From DATMER01 sp040349255 (lineage in GTDB: Bacteria > Acidobacteriota > Thermoanaerobaculia > Multivoradales > UBA5704), in contig JBEQUE010000231.1 in NCBI GenBank assembly GCA_040349255.1, positions 62,001-126,000 of the forward strand: a stretch of 64,000 nucleotides of DNA. The letters are read 5' to 3'. The notes under the pieces are model-generated. The model was given only the letters and a program-made list of their open reading frames with translations. It was not told the DNA's origin and searched no databases. A program made the position numbers and the translations under genes. Positions 7,050 to 16,437 of this stretch are shown here, piece by piece (positions within the stretch are counted from its first letter, which is position 1; the number at the start of each line of letters is the position of its first letter).

Positions 7050-8336
7050 ATGACGGATCGTTCACAGCCCCGCCGGGCCGCGCTCGTCTGCGTGGCGCTC
7101 GGGCTGTCCGCGTCTCCTCTCCTGGCCGGTGAATTCCGGGTCGTCCTGGGCGCGCAGACCGGAGTGCGCAGTGACGGCAACTACGATCAGGTCGAGAACC
7201 TGGAGCGTTCGCGGGCCCAGGAGGGCGAGGTGCTGGCGCGCAGCGCGTTCGACCTCCGGCTCTCCTACGAGTTGCCGCGGATGCGGCTCGCCCTGGATTA
7301 CAGCCCGTCCTACGAGTGGGTGCTCGACGACGCGGACGTCAACGGCACGACCCACCGGCTGGAGCTGGGGCTCTCGGGCAACCTGACCCGCCGCCTGAAG
7401 GCGACCGTGCGGGAGCGGCTCGCGTCGAGCTCCACTCTCGATCTCTACTCCCCCTTCACCGAGGCCGAGACGATCGCGGTCACCCGGCGCGGCGACCAGC
7501 TCAGCCACGCGCTCGACGTGGCGCTCGACCAGGAGCTCACCCGGCGGACCGCGTTCCTCCTGGGCGTTTCGCACACCCTGCGGACGTTCGAGGAGGAGGA
7601 CCTGGCCGACAGCGAGACGCTGAGCGCCCGGATCGGCGTCGGCTTCCGGGTCGCTCCGGAACGGAAGGTGGAGGTGCTGGCCACGGACGGGACCTACGAC
7701 TTCGGCGACGGAAGCACCGAGCTTCGCCAGCTCGGGCGCAACGGCGAGGCGGACGTGAGGACGCTGAGCCTCGGCTGGTCGCAGAAGTTCCTCCGGGATG
7801 GGAGCTTCCGCGTCGAGGCCGGCGCGTACTCGGTGGACTCGACCCGCGTCGGCGGGCTCGCGGAGCGGCGGGTGGAGGAGAGCGACGCCGGCTGGCGCGG
7901 CAGCCTGGGCCTCTCCCGCCAGCTCGAATCGTTCGGCTGGAGCCTCGGCTACCGGCACGACATCTCCGCCGGCGCCGGCTTCGGCCGCGCCGTGCGGGTG
8001 GACAACGCGTTCGCCGGCGTCTCGACCCGCGCCGGCCGCAGCCTGACCCTGGGGCTGGACGCCAACGCCTCGCGCCACGAGGACCTCTCGGAGGAGTCGG
8101 CGCGCCTGGTGGAGACGGCGGCCGGCACGGCCCGGTTCCAGTGGAGCTTCAGCCGCGCGGCGGCTCTGAACGGCGGTATCTCCTACATCCGGCAGGACTC
8201 GCAGGTCGAGCCCTTCGAAGATCTTTCCTACTCGCGCTACTTCCTCGGCCTGGCACTGCAGCTCTATCGCTCCGGCGAGGAGCCGCGAAGTCCGGCCGAT
8301 GCAGGAGGGACCGATGACGAACCTGACGCTCAGTGA
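7050..8336 (+). CDS. Outer-membrane beta-barrel protein of the EPS locus
   Basis: The 428-residue protein begins MTDRSQPRRA, with a signal peptide ending near LLAGEF. The rest alternates polar and hydrophobic residues in strands such as LRLSYELPRMRLALDYSPS and RSLTLGLDANASRHEDL, as in a transmembrane barrel. It ends with strands around YSRYFLGLALQLY before a short acidic tail. By position and length it resembles the outer-membrane protein of exosortase-associated EPS loci (TIGR03016-like), likely the outer-membrane pore or anchor for polysaccharide. ATG at 7050 follows GAGGAGAGGAGAAG. It overlaps the next gene by 23 bp. Family assignment rests mainly on context. Confidence 0.72.
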   Translation: MTDRSQPRRAALVCVALGLSASPLLAGEFRVVLGAQTGVRSDGNYDQVENLERSRAQEGEVLARSAFDLRLSYELPRMRLALDYSPSYEWVLDDADVNGTTHRLELGLSGNLTRRLKATVRERLASSSTLDLYSPFTEAETIAVTRRGDQLSHALDVALDQELTRRTAFLLGVSHTLRTFEEEDLADSETLSARIGVGFRVAPERKVEVLATDGTYDFGDGSTELRQLGRNGEADVRTLSLGWSQKFLRDGSFRVEAGAYSVDSTRVGGLAERRVEESDAGWRGSLGLSRQLESFGWSLGYRHDISAGAGFGRAVRVDNAFAGVSTRAGRSLTLGLDANASRHEDLSEESARLVETAAGTARFQWSFSRAAALNGGISYIRQDSQVEPFEDLSYSRYFLGLALQLYRSGEEPRSPADAGGTDDEPDAQ

Positions 8337-9762
8337 CCTGGCGAAGTCCGTCCTGCGGCGGCCGGCCTGGCTCGCGGTGCCGATCGCGCTCGGGCTCGCT
8401 TTGGCCTGGGGCGCCGTCCAGGTGCTGACGCCCGTCTATCGCGCCAGCACGCTCGTGATGGTCGAGAAGCAGAAGGTGCCCGCCGACTACGTGAAGCCGA
8501 CCGTGACCATGGGCATGGAGGAGCGGCTGAGCACGATCGAGCAGCAGATCACGAACCGCTCGAACCTGGAGCGGATCGTCCAGGAGATGAACCTCTATCC
8601 CCTGCTGCGCGCTCAGGAGCCGCCCGAGAAGGTCGTCGAGGTGGCGCGCCGCAACCTGACGGTGGCGAAGAAGGGCGACAGCGTGTTCACGATCTATTTC
8701 AAGGACCCGGACCCGGTCAAGGCCGCCGGCACGGCGAACCGGGTGGCCGAGCTGTTCATCCAGGAGAACCTCAAGCTCCGGGAAGACCAGGCGCAGGGAA
8801 CCTCCACCTTCCTGGAGTCCGAGCTCGCGCAGACCAAGGCCCAGCTCGAGCAGCAGGAGGCCCGGATCGCGGCCTTCAAGCAGCTCCACATGGGGGAGCT
8901 GCCCGAGCAGCGCGACACCAACCTCCAGGCGGCCGGCCAGCTCCAGGACAAGCTGGCGATCAACATGGAGGCGCTCGACAAGGCGGAGACGCGGAAGATC
9001 TTCCTCCAGCGCCAGATCTCCGAGCTCAGCCAGATGACGGCGCCCACTCCTGCCGCGCCCTCGGCCCCGGCGGGCCCGAGCCGCCTGGAGCAGCTCCAGG
9101 CCCAGCTCGTCGAGCTGCGCTCGCGCTATACCGACCGCCACCCGGACGTCGTCCGCCTGGAGTCGGAGATCGAGCAGCTCAAAAAGATCGAGAACGGCCA
9201 GATCCAGGTGACCAGCGTGCCGCCTGCTCCTGCAGCTCCGAAGATCGATCCGGCTCTCCGCGCGCAGCTCGACGCCGTGGACGTGGAGATCCGCGGTCTA
9301 CAGGGCGAGCGCGCGCGGATCCTCTCGGACAGCGCGCAGTACCAGGCCCGCCTGGAGAGCGTGCCGCGCGTCGAGCAGGAGCTGCTGTCGCTGACCCGCG
9401 ACTACGACAACATCCAGAAGTCCTACGACTCGCTGCTCGCCAAGCGGATCGACGCGAGCCTGGCCCAGAACCTGGAGAAGAGCCGCCAGAGCGAGCAGTT
9501 CACGATCCTCGAGAAGGCGATCCCGCCGGCCGACCCCTACTGGCCGAACCCGGTCCTGCTGCTCGCCATCGGCCTCGCGGGCGGCGCGCTGGCGGGCGTG
9601 ATCGCGGCCTTCCTGCGCGACCGGACGGATTCGACCTTCTCGGAGAGCGACGCGCTCCAGCACGCCTTCCCGGGCGTCGCGGTGCTCGCCGCGATCCCGC
9701 AACTGAGCCCGACCGGCGAGAGCGACCGCGCCGCGGCCTACGGCCGTTTCAGGAGGAATTGA
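8314..9762 (+). CDS. Polysaccharide chain-length determinant (Wzz/GNVR type)
   Basis: The 482-residue protein has a first membrane segment at about residues 15-38, a periplasmic domain beginning TPVYRASTLVMVEKQKVPAD, and a long coiled coil at about 155-260 rich in E, Q and L. It ends with a GNVR-like stretch (SYDSLLAKRIDASLAQNLE) and a second membrane segment at about 410-432. This fits the XrtA-associated chain-length determinant (TIGR03007-like), which works with the tyrosine kinase downstream to set polymer length. ATG at 8314 is preferred over 8299 because AGGAGG lies 5 nt upstream. Confidence 0.9.
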   Translation: MTNLTLSDLAKSVLRRPAWLAVPIALGLALAWGAVQVLTPVYRASTLVMVEKQKVPADYVKPTVTMGMEERLSTIEQQITNRSNLERIVQEMNLYPLLRAQEPPEKVVEVARRNLTVAKKGDSVFTIYFKDPDPVKAAGTANRVAELFIQENLKLREDQAQGTSTFLESELAQTKAQLEQQEARIAAFKQLHMGELPEQRDTNLQAAGQLQDKLAINMEALDKAETRKIFLQRQISELSQMTAPTPAAPSAPAGPSRLEQLQAQLVELRSRYTDRHPDVVRLESEIEQLKKIENGQIQVTSVPPAPAAPKIDPALRAQLDAVDVEIRGLQGERARILSDSAQYQARLESVPRVEQELLSLTRDYDNIQKSYDSLLAKRIDASLAQNLEKSRQSEQFTILEKAIPPADPYWPNPVLLLAIGLAGGALAGVIAAFLRDRTDSTFSESDALQHAFPGVAVLAAIPQLSPTGESDRAAAYGRFRRN

Positions 9763-9766
9763 CGCC

Positions 9767-10504
9767 ATGGATCTGCCGCTGCGCAGCGACCGCCTCGCGA
9801 GGCCCGAACGGGAGCCCATCGCGCGGGCTCCCGTGCGCCTGAAGCGCGACGCCCCGCTGTTCCTCCACCTCGATCCGCCGTCGTTCGCGGCCGAGCAGTA
9901 CCGCACGCTCGCGGTGCACGTCGAGGAACGGCTCAACCCGATCGGCACCTGGGGCTATGTGCTCGCCGTCACCAGCCCGGAGGAGAACGCCGGCAAGACG
10001 CTGACCAGCCTGAACCTGGCGCTCACCCTCACGCGCGGCGAGGAGCGCAAGGTGCTGCTCATCGAGGCGGACCTCTGGCGGCCCCAGCTCCACACCTACC
10101 TGGAAGGCGAGCCGGAAGGGGTCCAGGGCCTGCGCCAGGTGCTGGAGCGCGAGGCTTCGCTCCACGACATGGCGGTGCCGGTGGCCGGGACGAGCCTCCA
10201 CCTGCTGTTCTCCGGCTCGCGCGACACCGCGGGCGACCTGATCTCGGGCCGCCGCATGTCCGAGGTGCTGACCGAGGCGCGCTCGGCCTACGAGATCGTG
10301 GTCATCGACTCGCCGCCCATGGCCTTCCTGGCCAGCGCCCGCTCGCTCGCCGCCCGTTCGGACGGCGCGGTGGTGGTCGTGCGCGCCGGCCAGACGCCGC
10401 GCCGGGCGGTCGAGAAGACGCTCTCGACGCTCGGCCCGGAGAAGACGATCGGCCTCGTGCTGAACGGCGTCCGTTCGAAGAGAGGCTACCGGCAGTACTA
10501 CTGA
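9767..10504 (+). CDS. BY-kinase-like ATPase (CpsD/CapB type) with unusual Walker A
   Basis: This 245-residue protein lies 4 bp after the chain-length gene, the usual place for a bacterial tyrosine kinase. It has a Walker A-like TSPEENAGKTLTSLNLA (about 69-85), a Walker A'-like VLLIEADLWRP (about 103-113), a Walker B IVVIDSPP (about 182-189) and a short tyrosine-rich tail GYRQYY. The usual GEGKT is NAGKT here and the usual DADLRRP is EADLWRP, so catalysis may be altered. It probably modulates polymerisation through phosphorylation of the tail. AGGAGG precedes the ATG. Confidence 0.82.
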   Translation: MDLPLRSDRLARPEREPIARAPVRLKRDAPLFLHLDPPSFAAEQYRTLAVHVEERLNPIGTWGYVLAVTSPEENAGKTLTSLNLALTLTRGEERKVLLIEADLWRPQLHTYLEGEPEGVQGLRQVLEREASLHDMAVPVAGTSLHLLFSGSRDTAGDLISGRRMSEVLTEARSAYEIVVIDSPPMAFLASARSLAARSDGAVVVVRAGQTPRRAVEKTLSTLGPEKTIGLVLNGVRSKRGYRQYY

Positions 10505-10519
10505 GATGCGCCGACGATC

Positions 10520-11911
10520 ATGATCCGCCTCTTCAGCCGCTACTGGTCGGTCCCCGCCGCGCTCTCGCTGAGCCTGGAAGGGATCCTCCTCTACCTGGCC
10601 GTGCCGTTCGCGAATGTCCTCCGGCTGGGCGTCGGTCCGGGCGCGCCGCCGCCCCGGCCGGTGGTGGTGATGGAGGCGGTGGCGTTCATGGTCGTCGGGC
10701 TGCTGAGCCTCTACATCAACGGCCTCTACGACTTCGGCGAGCGGCGCACGGTGCGGCAGATCACCATCGCCCTGCTGCGCGCGTTCACGCTCGGCGCGCT
10801 GGCGCTCGCCGCGGTCTACTTCCTGCTCCCGACGTTCGTCCTGGGCCGCGGCGTGTTCGCGCTCGCCTTCGTCTTCGCGGTGGCGGCGGTCATCGCCTGG
10901 CGCGTGATCCTGCGCTGGATGCTCAACACCGAGAAGTTCGCCGAGCGGGTGCTCATCGTGGGCACGGACGAGAAGGCGATCGACATCGCGCGCGAGACGC
11001 TCAGCCGCAAGCACCTGGGCTTCCGCGTGGTCGGCTTCCTCGACGACGATCCGCGGATCCAGGGCGTGAGCCTGATCAACCCGCGGGTGATCGGCACCAC
11101 CGGCCAGGCCTGCCAGCTCGCGCGGCAGCACGGCGTGACCCGGGTCGTGGTGGCGGCCCTGGACTACCGCGGCCGGGTGAGCATGGACTCGCTCCTGGAG
11201 TGCAAGACCTCGGGCATCCGCGTGCAGGAAGGGTCGAGCTACTACGAGCAGCTCACCGGCAAGATCATGGTCGAGGGGCTGCGCAAGTCGTGGCTGATCT
11301 TCTCGGACGGCTTCGTGGTCTCGCGCGGCGTGCTGTTCACCAAGCGCCTGCTGGACATCGTCGCGGCCTCGATCGGGCTGGTGCTCGGCCTGCCGCTCAT
11401 GGCGCTCGTGGCGCTCGCGGTGAGGCTCGACTCGCCGGGCCCGGTGCTCTTCCGCCAGGAGCGCGTCGGCCGCGGCCACCGGCCGTTCACGCTCGCCAAG
11501 TTCCGCTCCATGCGCACCGACGCGGAGAAGGACGGCCCGCAATGGGCCAGCGAGGAGGACCCGCGGATCACCCGGGTCGGCCGTTTCATCCGCAAGACGC
11601 GCCTCGACGAGCTGCCGCAGCTCTGGAACGTGCTCGCCGGCGACATGAGCCTGGTCGGCCCGCGGCCCGAGCGCGAGCTCTTCGTGCAGCAGCTCCTGGA
11701 GACCAGCGCGTTCTACGAGCAGCGCCTGGTGGTCCGGCCCGGCCTGACCGGATGGGCGCAGATCAAGGCGCCCTACGCCTCGTCGTTCGAGGAGTCGATC
11801 GAGAAGCTCAAGTACGACCTCTATTACATCAAGAACATGTCGCTGTTCCTGGACATCTCGATCCTGCTCTCCACGGCGCGGATCGTTCTCCTGGGAAGAG
11901 GTGCAAGATGA
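10520..11911 (+). CDS. Initiating sugar transferase (TIGR03013-like, XrtA-associated)
   Basis: This 463-residue polyprenyl-phosphate sugar phosphotransferase has four N-terminal membrane helices, then a CoA-binding-like Rossmann domain (RVLIVGTDEKAID) and a further membrane segment. The catalytic bacterial sugar transferase domain includes KRLLDIVAASIGLVLGLPLM, KFRSMRTDAEKDGP, TRLDELPQLWNVLAGDMSLV and VRPGLTGWAQI. It would start the repeat unit by moving a sugar-1-phosphate to undecaprenyl phosphate. It shares an ATGA overlap with the glycosyltransferase downstream. Confidence 0.92.
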   Translation: MIRLFSRYWSVPAALSLSLEGILLYLAVPFANVLRLGVGPGAPPPRPVVVMEAVAFMVVGLLSLYINGLYDFGERRTVRQITIALLRAFTLGALALAAVYFLLPTFVLGRGVFALAFVFAVAAVIAWRVILRWMLNTEKFAERVLIVGTDEKAIDIARETLSRKHLGFRVVGFLDDDPRIQGVSLINPRVIGTTGQACQLARQHGVTRVVVAALDYRGRVSMDSLLECKTSGIRVQEGSSYYEQLTGKIMVEGLRKSWLIFSDGFVVSRGVLFTKRLLDIVAASIGLVLGLPLMALVALAVRLDSPGPVLFRQERVGRGHRPFTLAKFRSMRTDAEKDGPQWASEEDPRITRVGRFIRKTRLDELPQLWNVLAGDMSLVGPRPERELFVQQLLETSAFYEQRLVVRPGLTGWAQIKAPYASSFEESIEKLKYDLYYIKNMSLFLDISILLSTARIVLLGRGAR

Positions 11912-13218
11912 CCGTCCTGTCCGCAGAGCCCCTCGCCGACCTCCGGTTTCACGGCCAGACGCGGCTGACGTCTCCCATGGCGCCGCCGAGGCCGAAGATG
12001 AAGATCCTCTTTCTCTGCCATCGCGTGCCGTACCCGCCGGACAAGGGCGACAAGATCCGGGCCTTCCACGAGATCCAGGCCCTGGGCCGGCGGCACCGCG
12101 TGCACCTCCTGACGCTGGCCGACGAGGAGCTTCCCGATCTCCGGCGCCTGGAAGAGGTGTGCGAGCGGGTGGAGGTCTTTCCTCTCCGGCGTTCGGCGGC
12201 CTACGCCCGCGCCGCCCTCGGGCTGGTCCGGCCGCAGCCGCTGACGCTCTCGTTCTTCGACTCGGTCGAGCTGCGCAACCGGGCCGAGGAGCTGGCGCGG
12301 AGCGAGCGCTTCGACCTTGTGGTGGCCTACAGCTCCGCGATGGCGCCGTACGCCGAGCCGTTCCGCGGCGTACCGGCTGTGCTCGACATGGTGGACGTGG
12401 ACTCGGCCAAGTGGTCGCAGTACTCGCGCTTCGCGTCGTTCGCGCTGCGGCCGGTCTACGCGCTGGAGTCGCGGCGGCTGCAGGCCTACGAGGCGTCGCT
12501 CGCGGACCGCTTCGAGCGCATCGTGCTCGCCACCGGCAACGAGACCCGGCTGCTCAAGGGCTTCGCGCCGGAGGCCAGGGCGGCGACGATCCCGAACGGC
12601 GTCGATCTCGACTTCTTCCAGCCCATGGACCTGCCGAAGACGCCGCACCCGGCGCTCGTCTTCACCGGCCAGATGGACTACTTCGCCAACATCGACGGGG
12701 TGGTCCACTTCTCGCGCAACGTGCTGCCGCGCCTGCGCCGGCGCTTCCCGGACCTGGAGCTCCTGGTCGTGGGCCGCTCGCCGGCGCCGGCAGTGCGCGC
12801 GCTGAGCGAGGTCCCCGGCGTCTACGTGACCGGCGCGGTGGGCGACGTGCGGCCGTTCCTGGAGCGCGCCTGGGCCTTCGTGGCGCCGCTGCGGATCGCG
12901 CAGGGAGTGCAGAACAAGGTGCTGGAGGCGATGGCCATGAACCTGCCGGTGGTCTGTACGGACAGGGTCCTCGCGGGCCTCTCCGAAGGCGGTTTCCGGC
13001 ACGGCAGGGACCTGCTTGCCGCGGCCGACGACGAGGGCCTGGAGGCCTGCGTGGCGAGCGTGCTGGAGGACGCCGGGATGCGCGCCGGCCTCGCCGACTG
13101 CGCGCGGCAGCGGCTCTCGGCCGCCTACGGGTGGGCGTCGAACATGGACCGTTTCGAGGAGCTGCTCGCCTCCGCCGCACGCCGTCCGATGGGCCGGGGA
13201 ACCGCTTTCCATGCGTGA
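11908..13218 (+). CDS. GT4 glycosyltransferase (TIGR03087-like, XrtA-associated)
   Basis: The core starts MKILFLCHRVPYPPDKGDKI, the signature of the exosortase-system glycosyltransferase family TIGR03087. VFTGQMDYFANIDGVVHF and PLRIAQGVQNKVLEAMAMNL mark the C-terminal GT-B nucleotide-sugar domain. The frame is open from ATG 11908 (436 residues, GAAGAGG upstream), but family members usually start at the MKILF methionine at 11998, so the first 30 residues may not be translated. It adds a sugar to the lipid-linked repeat unit. It overlaps both neighbours. Confidence 0.88.
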   Translation: MTVLSAEPLADLRFHGQTRLTSPMAPPRPKMKILFLCHRVPYPPDKGDKIRAFHEIQALGRRHRVHLLTLADEELPDLRRLEEVCERVEVFPLRRSAAYARAALGLVRPQPLTLSFFDSVELRNRAEELARSERFDLVVAYSSAMAPYAEPFRGVPAVLDMVDVDSAKWSQYSRFASFALRPVYALESRRLQAYEASLADRFERIVLATGNETRLLKGFAPEARAATIPNGVDLDFFQPMDLPKTPHPALVFTGQMDYFANIDGVVHFSRNVLPRLRRRFPDLELLVVGRSPAPAVRALSEVPGVYVTGAVGDVRPFLERAWAFVAPLRIAQGVQNKVLEAMAMNLPVVCTDRVLAGLSEGGFRHGRDLLAAADDEGLEACVASVLEDAGMRAGLADCARQRLSAAYGWASNMDRFEELLASAARRPMGRGTAFHA

Positions 13219-14512
13219 CCTGGTGGTGCTGGCGGTCGTCTTCGCCTCGCTGCCGGTCATCCTGTTCCGGCCGTTCTACGGGCTGGTGACGTACTCCTGG
13301 CTGGCCTACATGCGGCCGCAGGACATGACCTGGGGGATGAGCCGCACGCTGCCGCTCTCGCAGTGGGTGGCGCTCGCCATGCTGCTCGGCCTCGTGGTCA
13401 GCCTCGGGCGCGAGCGCCTGGCCACCCTCAAGCTCCAGACGGTGCTGATGATCCTGCTCGCGCTCTGGATCAGCGTCACGGTCCTCACCGCCGCGCTGCC
13501 CGAGATGTCGAAGGACGTCTACGGGCACTACTGGAAAGGCATCCTGATCGCCGTCCTCACCACGGGGCTGGTGCGCGACCGCGAGCGCTTCCGGACCCTG
13601 GTGATCGTCATCGCCTTCTCGCTCGGCTTCCTGGGCGCCAAGCGCGGCCTGGTCGGCCTGCTGCACGGCGGCGCGCAGTACAACGACGGTCCGGGCGGCT
13701 TCATGAAGGACAACAACAGCTTCGCCCTGATGCTCAACATGGCCCTGCCGCTCCTGGTGGGTATCGCGGTCACCGATCCGCGGCGCTGGGTGCGGATCAC
13801 GGCCGGCGCGATGGCGGCGCTCACCGTGCCGACGATCCTCTTCACGTTCTCGCGCGGCGGCCTGCTCACCCTCGGCCTCGTCGGCGGCCTGCTGGTCTGG
13901 CGCTCGCGGCACCGCTGGCTCCTGGCCGGCGCGATGGCCCTCGCGCTCACCGGCTTCGCGGCTCTCCTGTCCGGCGCGATGACCGAGAAGTATCTGCAGC
14001 GGGCCGGGACGATCGGCGAATACCAGCAGGACGCCTCGGCCCTGGGCCGGATCAACGCCTGGAAGACCTCCTGGTACGTCTTCCTCGACTACCCGGTGCT
14101 CGGCGTGGGGCCGAACAACCTGGCCGCGGTGTTCGAGCGCTACTCGCCGGAGCCCGGCCGCTTCCATGTGGCGCACAACGCCTACTTCCAGCTCCTGGCC
14201 GAGAGCGGCCTGCCGGCGCTGCTGCTCTTCCTCGGCGCCATCGGCGCCGCGCTCTGGCGCCTGCAGCGCCTGCGAGGCCGGACGGAGGCACCGTGGATCG
14301 AGACCCAGGCGCGCATGCTCCAGATCTCGATCCTGGGTTATCTCGTCGGCAGCCTGTTCCTCAACATGGCCTACAACGAGGTGATCTATCACCTCGTCGG
14401 ACTGACCGTCTGCCTGGAGGTGGTGGCCGAGGCGGTGGTCCCGGAGACGAAGTCCGTCGAAGAGGTCCCCTGGTGGAAGCGGCCGACGGCTCCTGTCATG
14501 GGGAGGGCCTAG
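13211..14512 (+). CDS. O-antigen ligase-like membrane protein (TIGR03097-like, exosortase A-associated)
   Basis: The 433-residue protein has about ten membrane helices. The N-terminal stretch LFRPFYGLVTYSWLAYMRPQ is characteristic of the putative O-glycosylation ligase of exosortase A loci. A Wzy_C-type periplasmic loop contains RINAWKTSWYVFLDYPVLG and FHVAHNAYFQLLAESGLP. It would polymerise or transfer the polysaccharide at the outer face of the inner membrane. ATG at 13211 lies within the end of the previous gene (8 bp overlap). Confidence 0.88.
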   Translation: MRDLVVLAVVFASLPVILFRPFYGLVTYSWLAYMRPQDMTWGMSRTLPLSQWVALAMLLGLVVSLGRERLATLKLQTVLMILLALWISVTVLTAALPEMSKDVYGHYWKGILIAVLTTGLVRDRERFRTLVIVIAFSLGFLGAKRGLVGLLHGGAQYNDGPGGFMKDNNSFALMLNMALPLLVGIAVTDPRRWVRITAGAMAALTVPTILFTFSRGGLLTLGLVGGLLVWRSRHRWLLAGAMALALTGFAALLSGAMTEKYLQRAGTIGEYQQDASALGRINAWKTSWYVFLDYPVLGVGPNNLAAVFERYSPEPGRFHVAHNAYFQLLAESGLPALLLFLGAIGAALWRLQRLRGRTEAPWIETQARMLQISILGYLVGSLFLNMAYNEVIYHLVGLTVCLEVVAEAVVPETKSVEEVPWWKRPTAPVMGRA

Positions 14513-14514
14513 CC

Positions 14515-16437
14515 ATGTGCGGGATCGCGGGTCTCTTCCTCTATTCCGAAGGCGGGTTCGCCCGCCGCGAGACGCTGGAGCAGCTCATCCGGCCGCTCCG
14601 CCACCGCGGGCCGGACGACGAGGGCTATCTCCTGTCGGGTCCGCTCGGCCTGGCGCACGCGCGGCTGAGCATTCTCGACCTCGACGGCGGCCACCAGCCG
14701 ATCTTCAACGAGGACCGCTCGCTCGCGGTGGTCTGCAACGGCGAGATCTACAACCACCGCGAGCTGCGCCGCGGCCTGGAGAGGCGAGGCCACCACTTCG
14801 CCACCGGTTCGGACACCGAGGTGATCGTCCATCTCTACGAGGAGCTGGGCGCCGGCTGCGTCGAAAAGCTCGCCGGCATGTTCGCGCTCGCCGTGGCCGA
14901 CTTCCGGCAGCGGAAGCTGCTCCTGGCGCGCGATCGCGTGGGAAAGAAACCGCTCTACCTGGCCGACGACGGCCGCCGCCTCGGCTTCGCCTCGGAGCTC
15001 AAGTCGCTCGCCAACGCCGGGCTCGCAGGGCCGGAGATCGATCCCGAGGCGCTCGACCTCTATCTTTCGTTCGGCTACGTGCCCACGCCCTGGACGATCT
15101 TCCGCGGCGCCCGCAAGCTGCCGGCCGGCCATCTCGCCATGGTCACCGAGGCCGGCCTGCGCGTCGAGCGCTACTGGGATGTCGAGATGCGGCCGGTCGA
15201 GGTGGACGAGGAGCGGCTCGTCGAGGACCTGGAGGCGCTGCTGTCCGACGCCGTGCAGGCGCGGCTGGAGAGCGACGTCCCGCTCGGCGCGTTCCTCTCG
15301 GGAGGCCTCGACTCGGGCACGATCGTCTCGTTCATGGCCTCCGCCATGGACCGGCCGGTGATGACGCACACCGTGGGATTTTCCGACCGCGGGACCGACG
15401 AGCGCGAGGACGCCGCGGCCGTGGCGCGTGCGCTCGGCACGGACCACAGGGCCACCGAGGTGCGGCCCGATCTCGCCGACGTGCTGCCGCGCATCGCCTG
15501 GCACCTGGACGAGCCGTTCGCCGACCCGTCTTCCGTGCCCACCTGGTATGTCTCGCGCGAGACCCGGCGGCGCGTGACCGTGGCCCTCTCCGGCGACGGC
15601 GGCGACGAGCTGTTCGCGGGCTATGGAAACCGATATGGACGATCGCTGATCGAGGATCGGGTGCGCGGTCTGATCCCGGGGCCGGTGCGCAGGGGGCTCC
15701 TGCCTCCGCTCGCCCGGACCTGGCCGCGCTCGGCCCGCCTGCCGCGTCCTCTGCGGATCGGCGGGTTCCTCGGCAACGTTTCCGTGGACCGCGACCGGGC
15801 CTATTTCCACGACCGCTCGCACATCCCGCCGCATCTCCAGGAGCGGCTTTTCGGAGAGGGTCTGCGCGAGCGCCGCCGGCGTTTCGACCCGTTCGTGGCG
15901 CTGGAGCCGCACCTCGCCCGCGCGCCGCAGGAGCCGCTGGCCCGCGCGCTCTATCTCGATCTCAAGACCTGGCTCGCCGACGACGGCCTGGTCAAGGTGG
16001 ACCGGATGAGCATGGCGCACGCGCTGGAGGTGCGCTGCCCGCTGCTCGACCACCGCGTGGTGGAGCTGGCCGCCCGCGTGCCGTCGCGGCTCAAGATGGA
16101 CGGCGGGCGCACCAAGATCCTGCTACGCCGCGTGGCGGAGCGGCGGCTGCCGAGGGAGATCCTCTCCAGGCCGAAGCGCGGCTTTGCGCCGCCGGTGTCG
16201 CGCTGGCTGCGCGAGGACCTGCGCGAGCTGTCGCACGACCTGCTGCTCGGGCCGGACGCGCTGGCCGGCGGCCTGTTCGAGCGCCGCGAGGTGGCGTCTC
16301 TGCTCGGCGATCACGAAGCGGGCCGGCTCGACGCCGGCTGGGCGATCTGGACGCTGCTGATGCTGGAGGTCTGGGGACGCGAGGTGAACCGGAGCGCCGG
16401 CGAGGAGTTGGAGGTGGCGAGTGCCGTCGGCGTCTGA
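14515..16437 (+). CDS. Asparagine synthase-like amidotransferase, copy 2 (XrtA-associated type)
   Basis: The 640-residue protein has the amidotransferase nucleophile Cys2 in MCGIAGLFLYSEGG, then CNGEIYNHREL. The synthetase half shows SGGLDSGTIV, SGDGGDELFAGYGNRYGR and VDRMSMAHALEVRCPLLDHR. It fits exosortase A system-associated amidotransferase 1 (TIGR03108-like). A probable role is amidation of a uronic acid in the repeat unit. GGGGAGGG precedes the ATG, and it overlaps the next gene by 17 bp. Confidence 0.88.
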   Translation: MCGIAGLFLYSEGGFARRETLEQLIRPLRHRGPDDEGYLLSGPLGLAHARLSILDLDGGHQPIFNEDRSLAVVCNGEIYNHRELRRGLERRGHHFATGSDTEVIVHLYEELGAGCVEKLAGMFALAVADFRQRKLLLARDRVGKKPLYLADDGRRLGFASELKSLANAGLAGPEIDPEALDLYLSFGYVPTPWTIFRGARKLPAGHLAMVTEAGLRVERYWDVEMRPVEVDEERLVEDLEALLSDAVQARLESDVPLGAFLSGGLDSGTIVSFMASAMDRPVMTHTVGFSDRGTDEREDAAAVARALGTDHRATEVRPDLADVLPRIAWHLDEPFADPSSVPTWYVSRETRRRVTVALSGDGGDELFAGYGNRYGRSLIEDRVRGLIPGPVRRGLLPPLARTWPRSARLPRPLRIGGFLGNVSVDRDRAYFHDRSHIPPHLQERLFGEGLRERRRRFDPFVALEPHLARAPQEPLARALYLDLKTWLADDGLVKVDRMSMAHALEVRCPLLDHRVVELAARVPSRLKMDGGRTKILLRRVAERRLPREILSRPKRGFAPPVSRWLREDLRELSHDLLLGPDALAGGLFERREVASLLGDHEAGRLDAGWAIWTLLMLEVWGREVNRSAGEELEVASAVGV

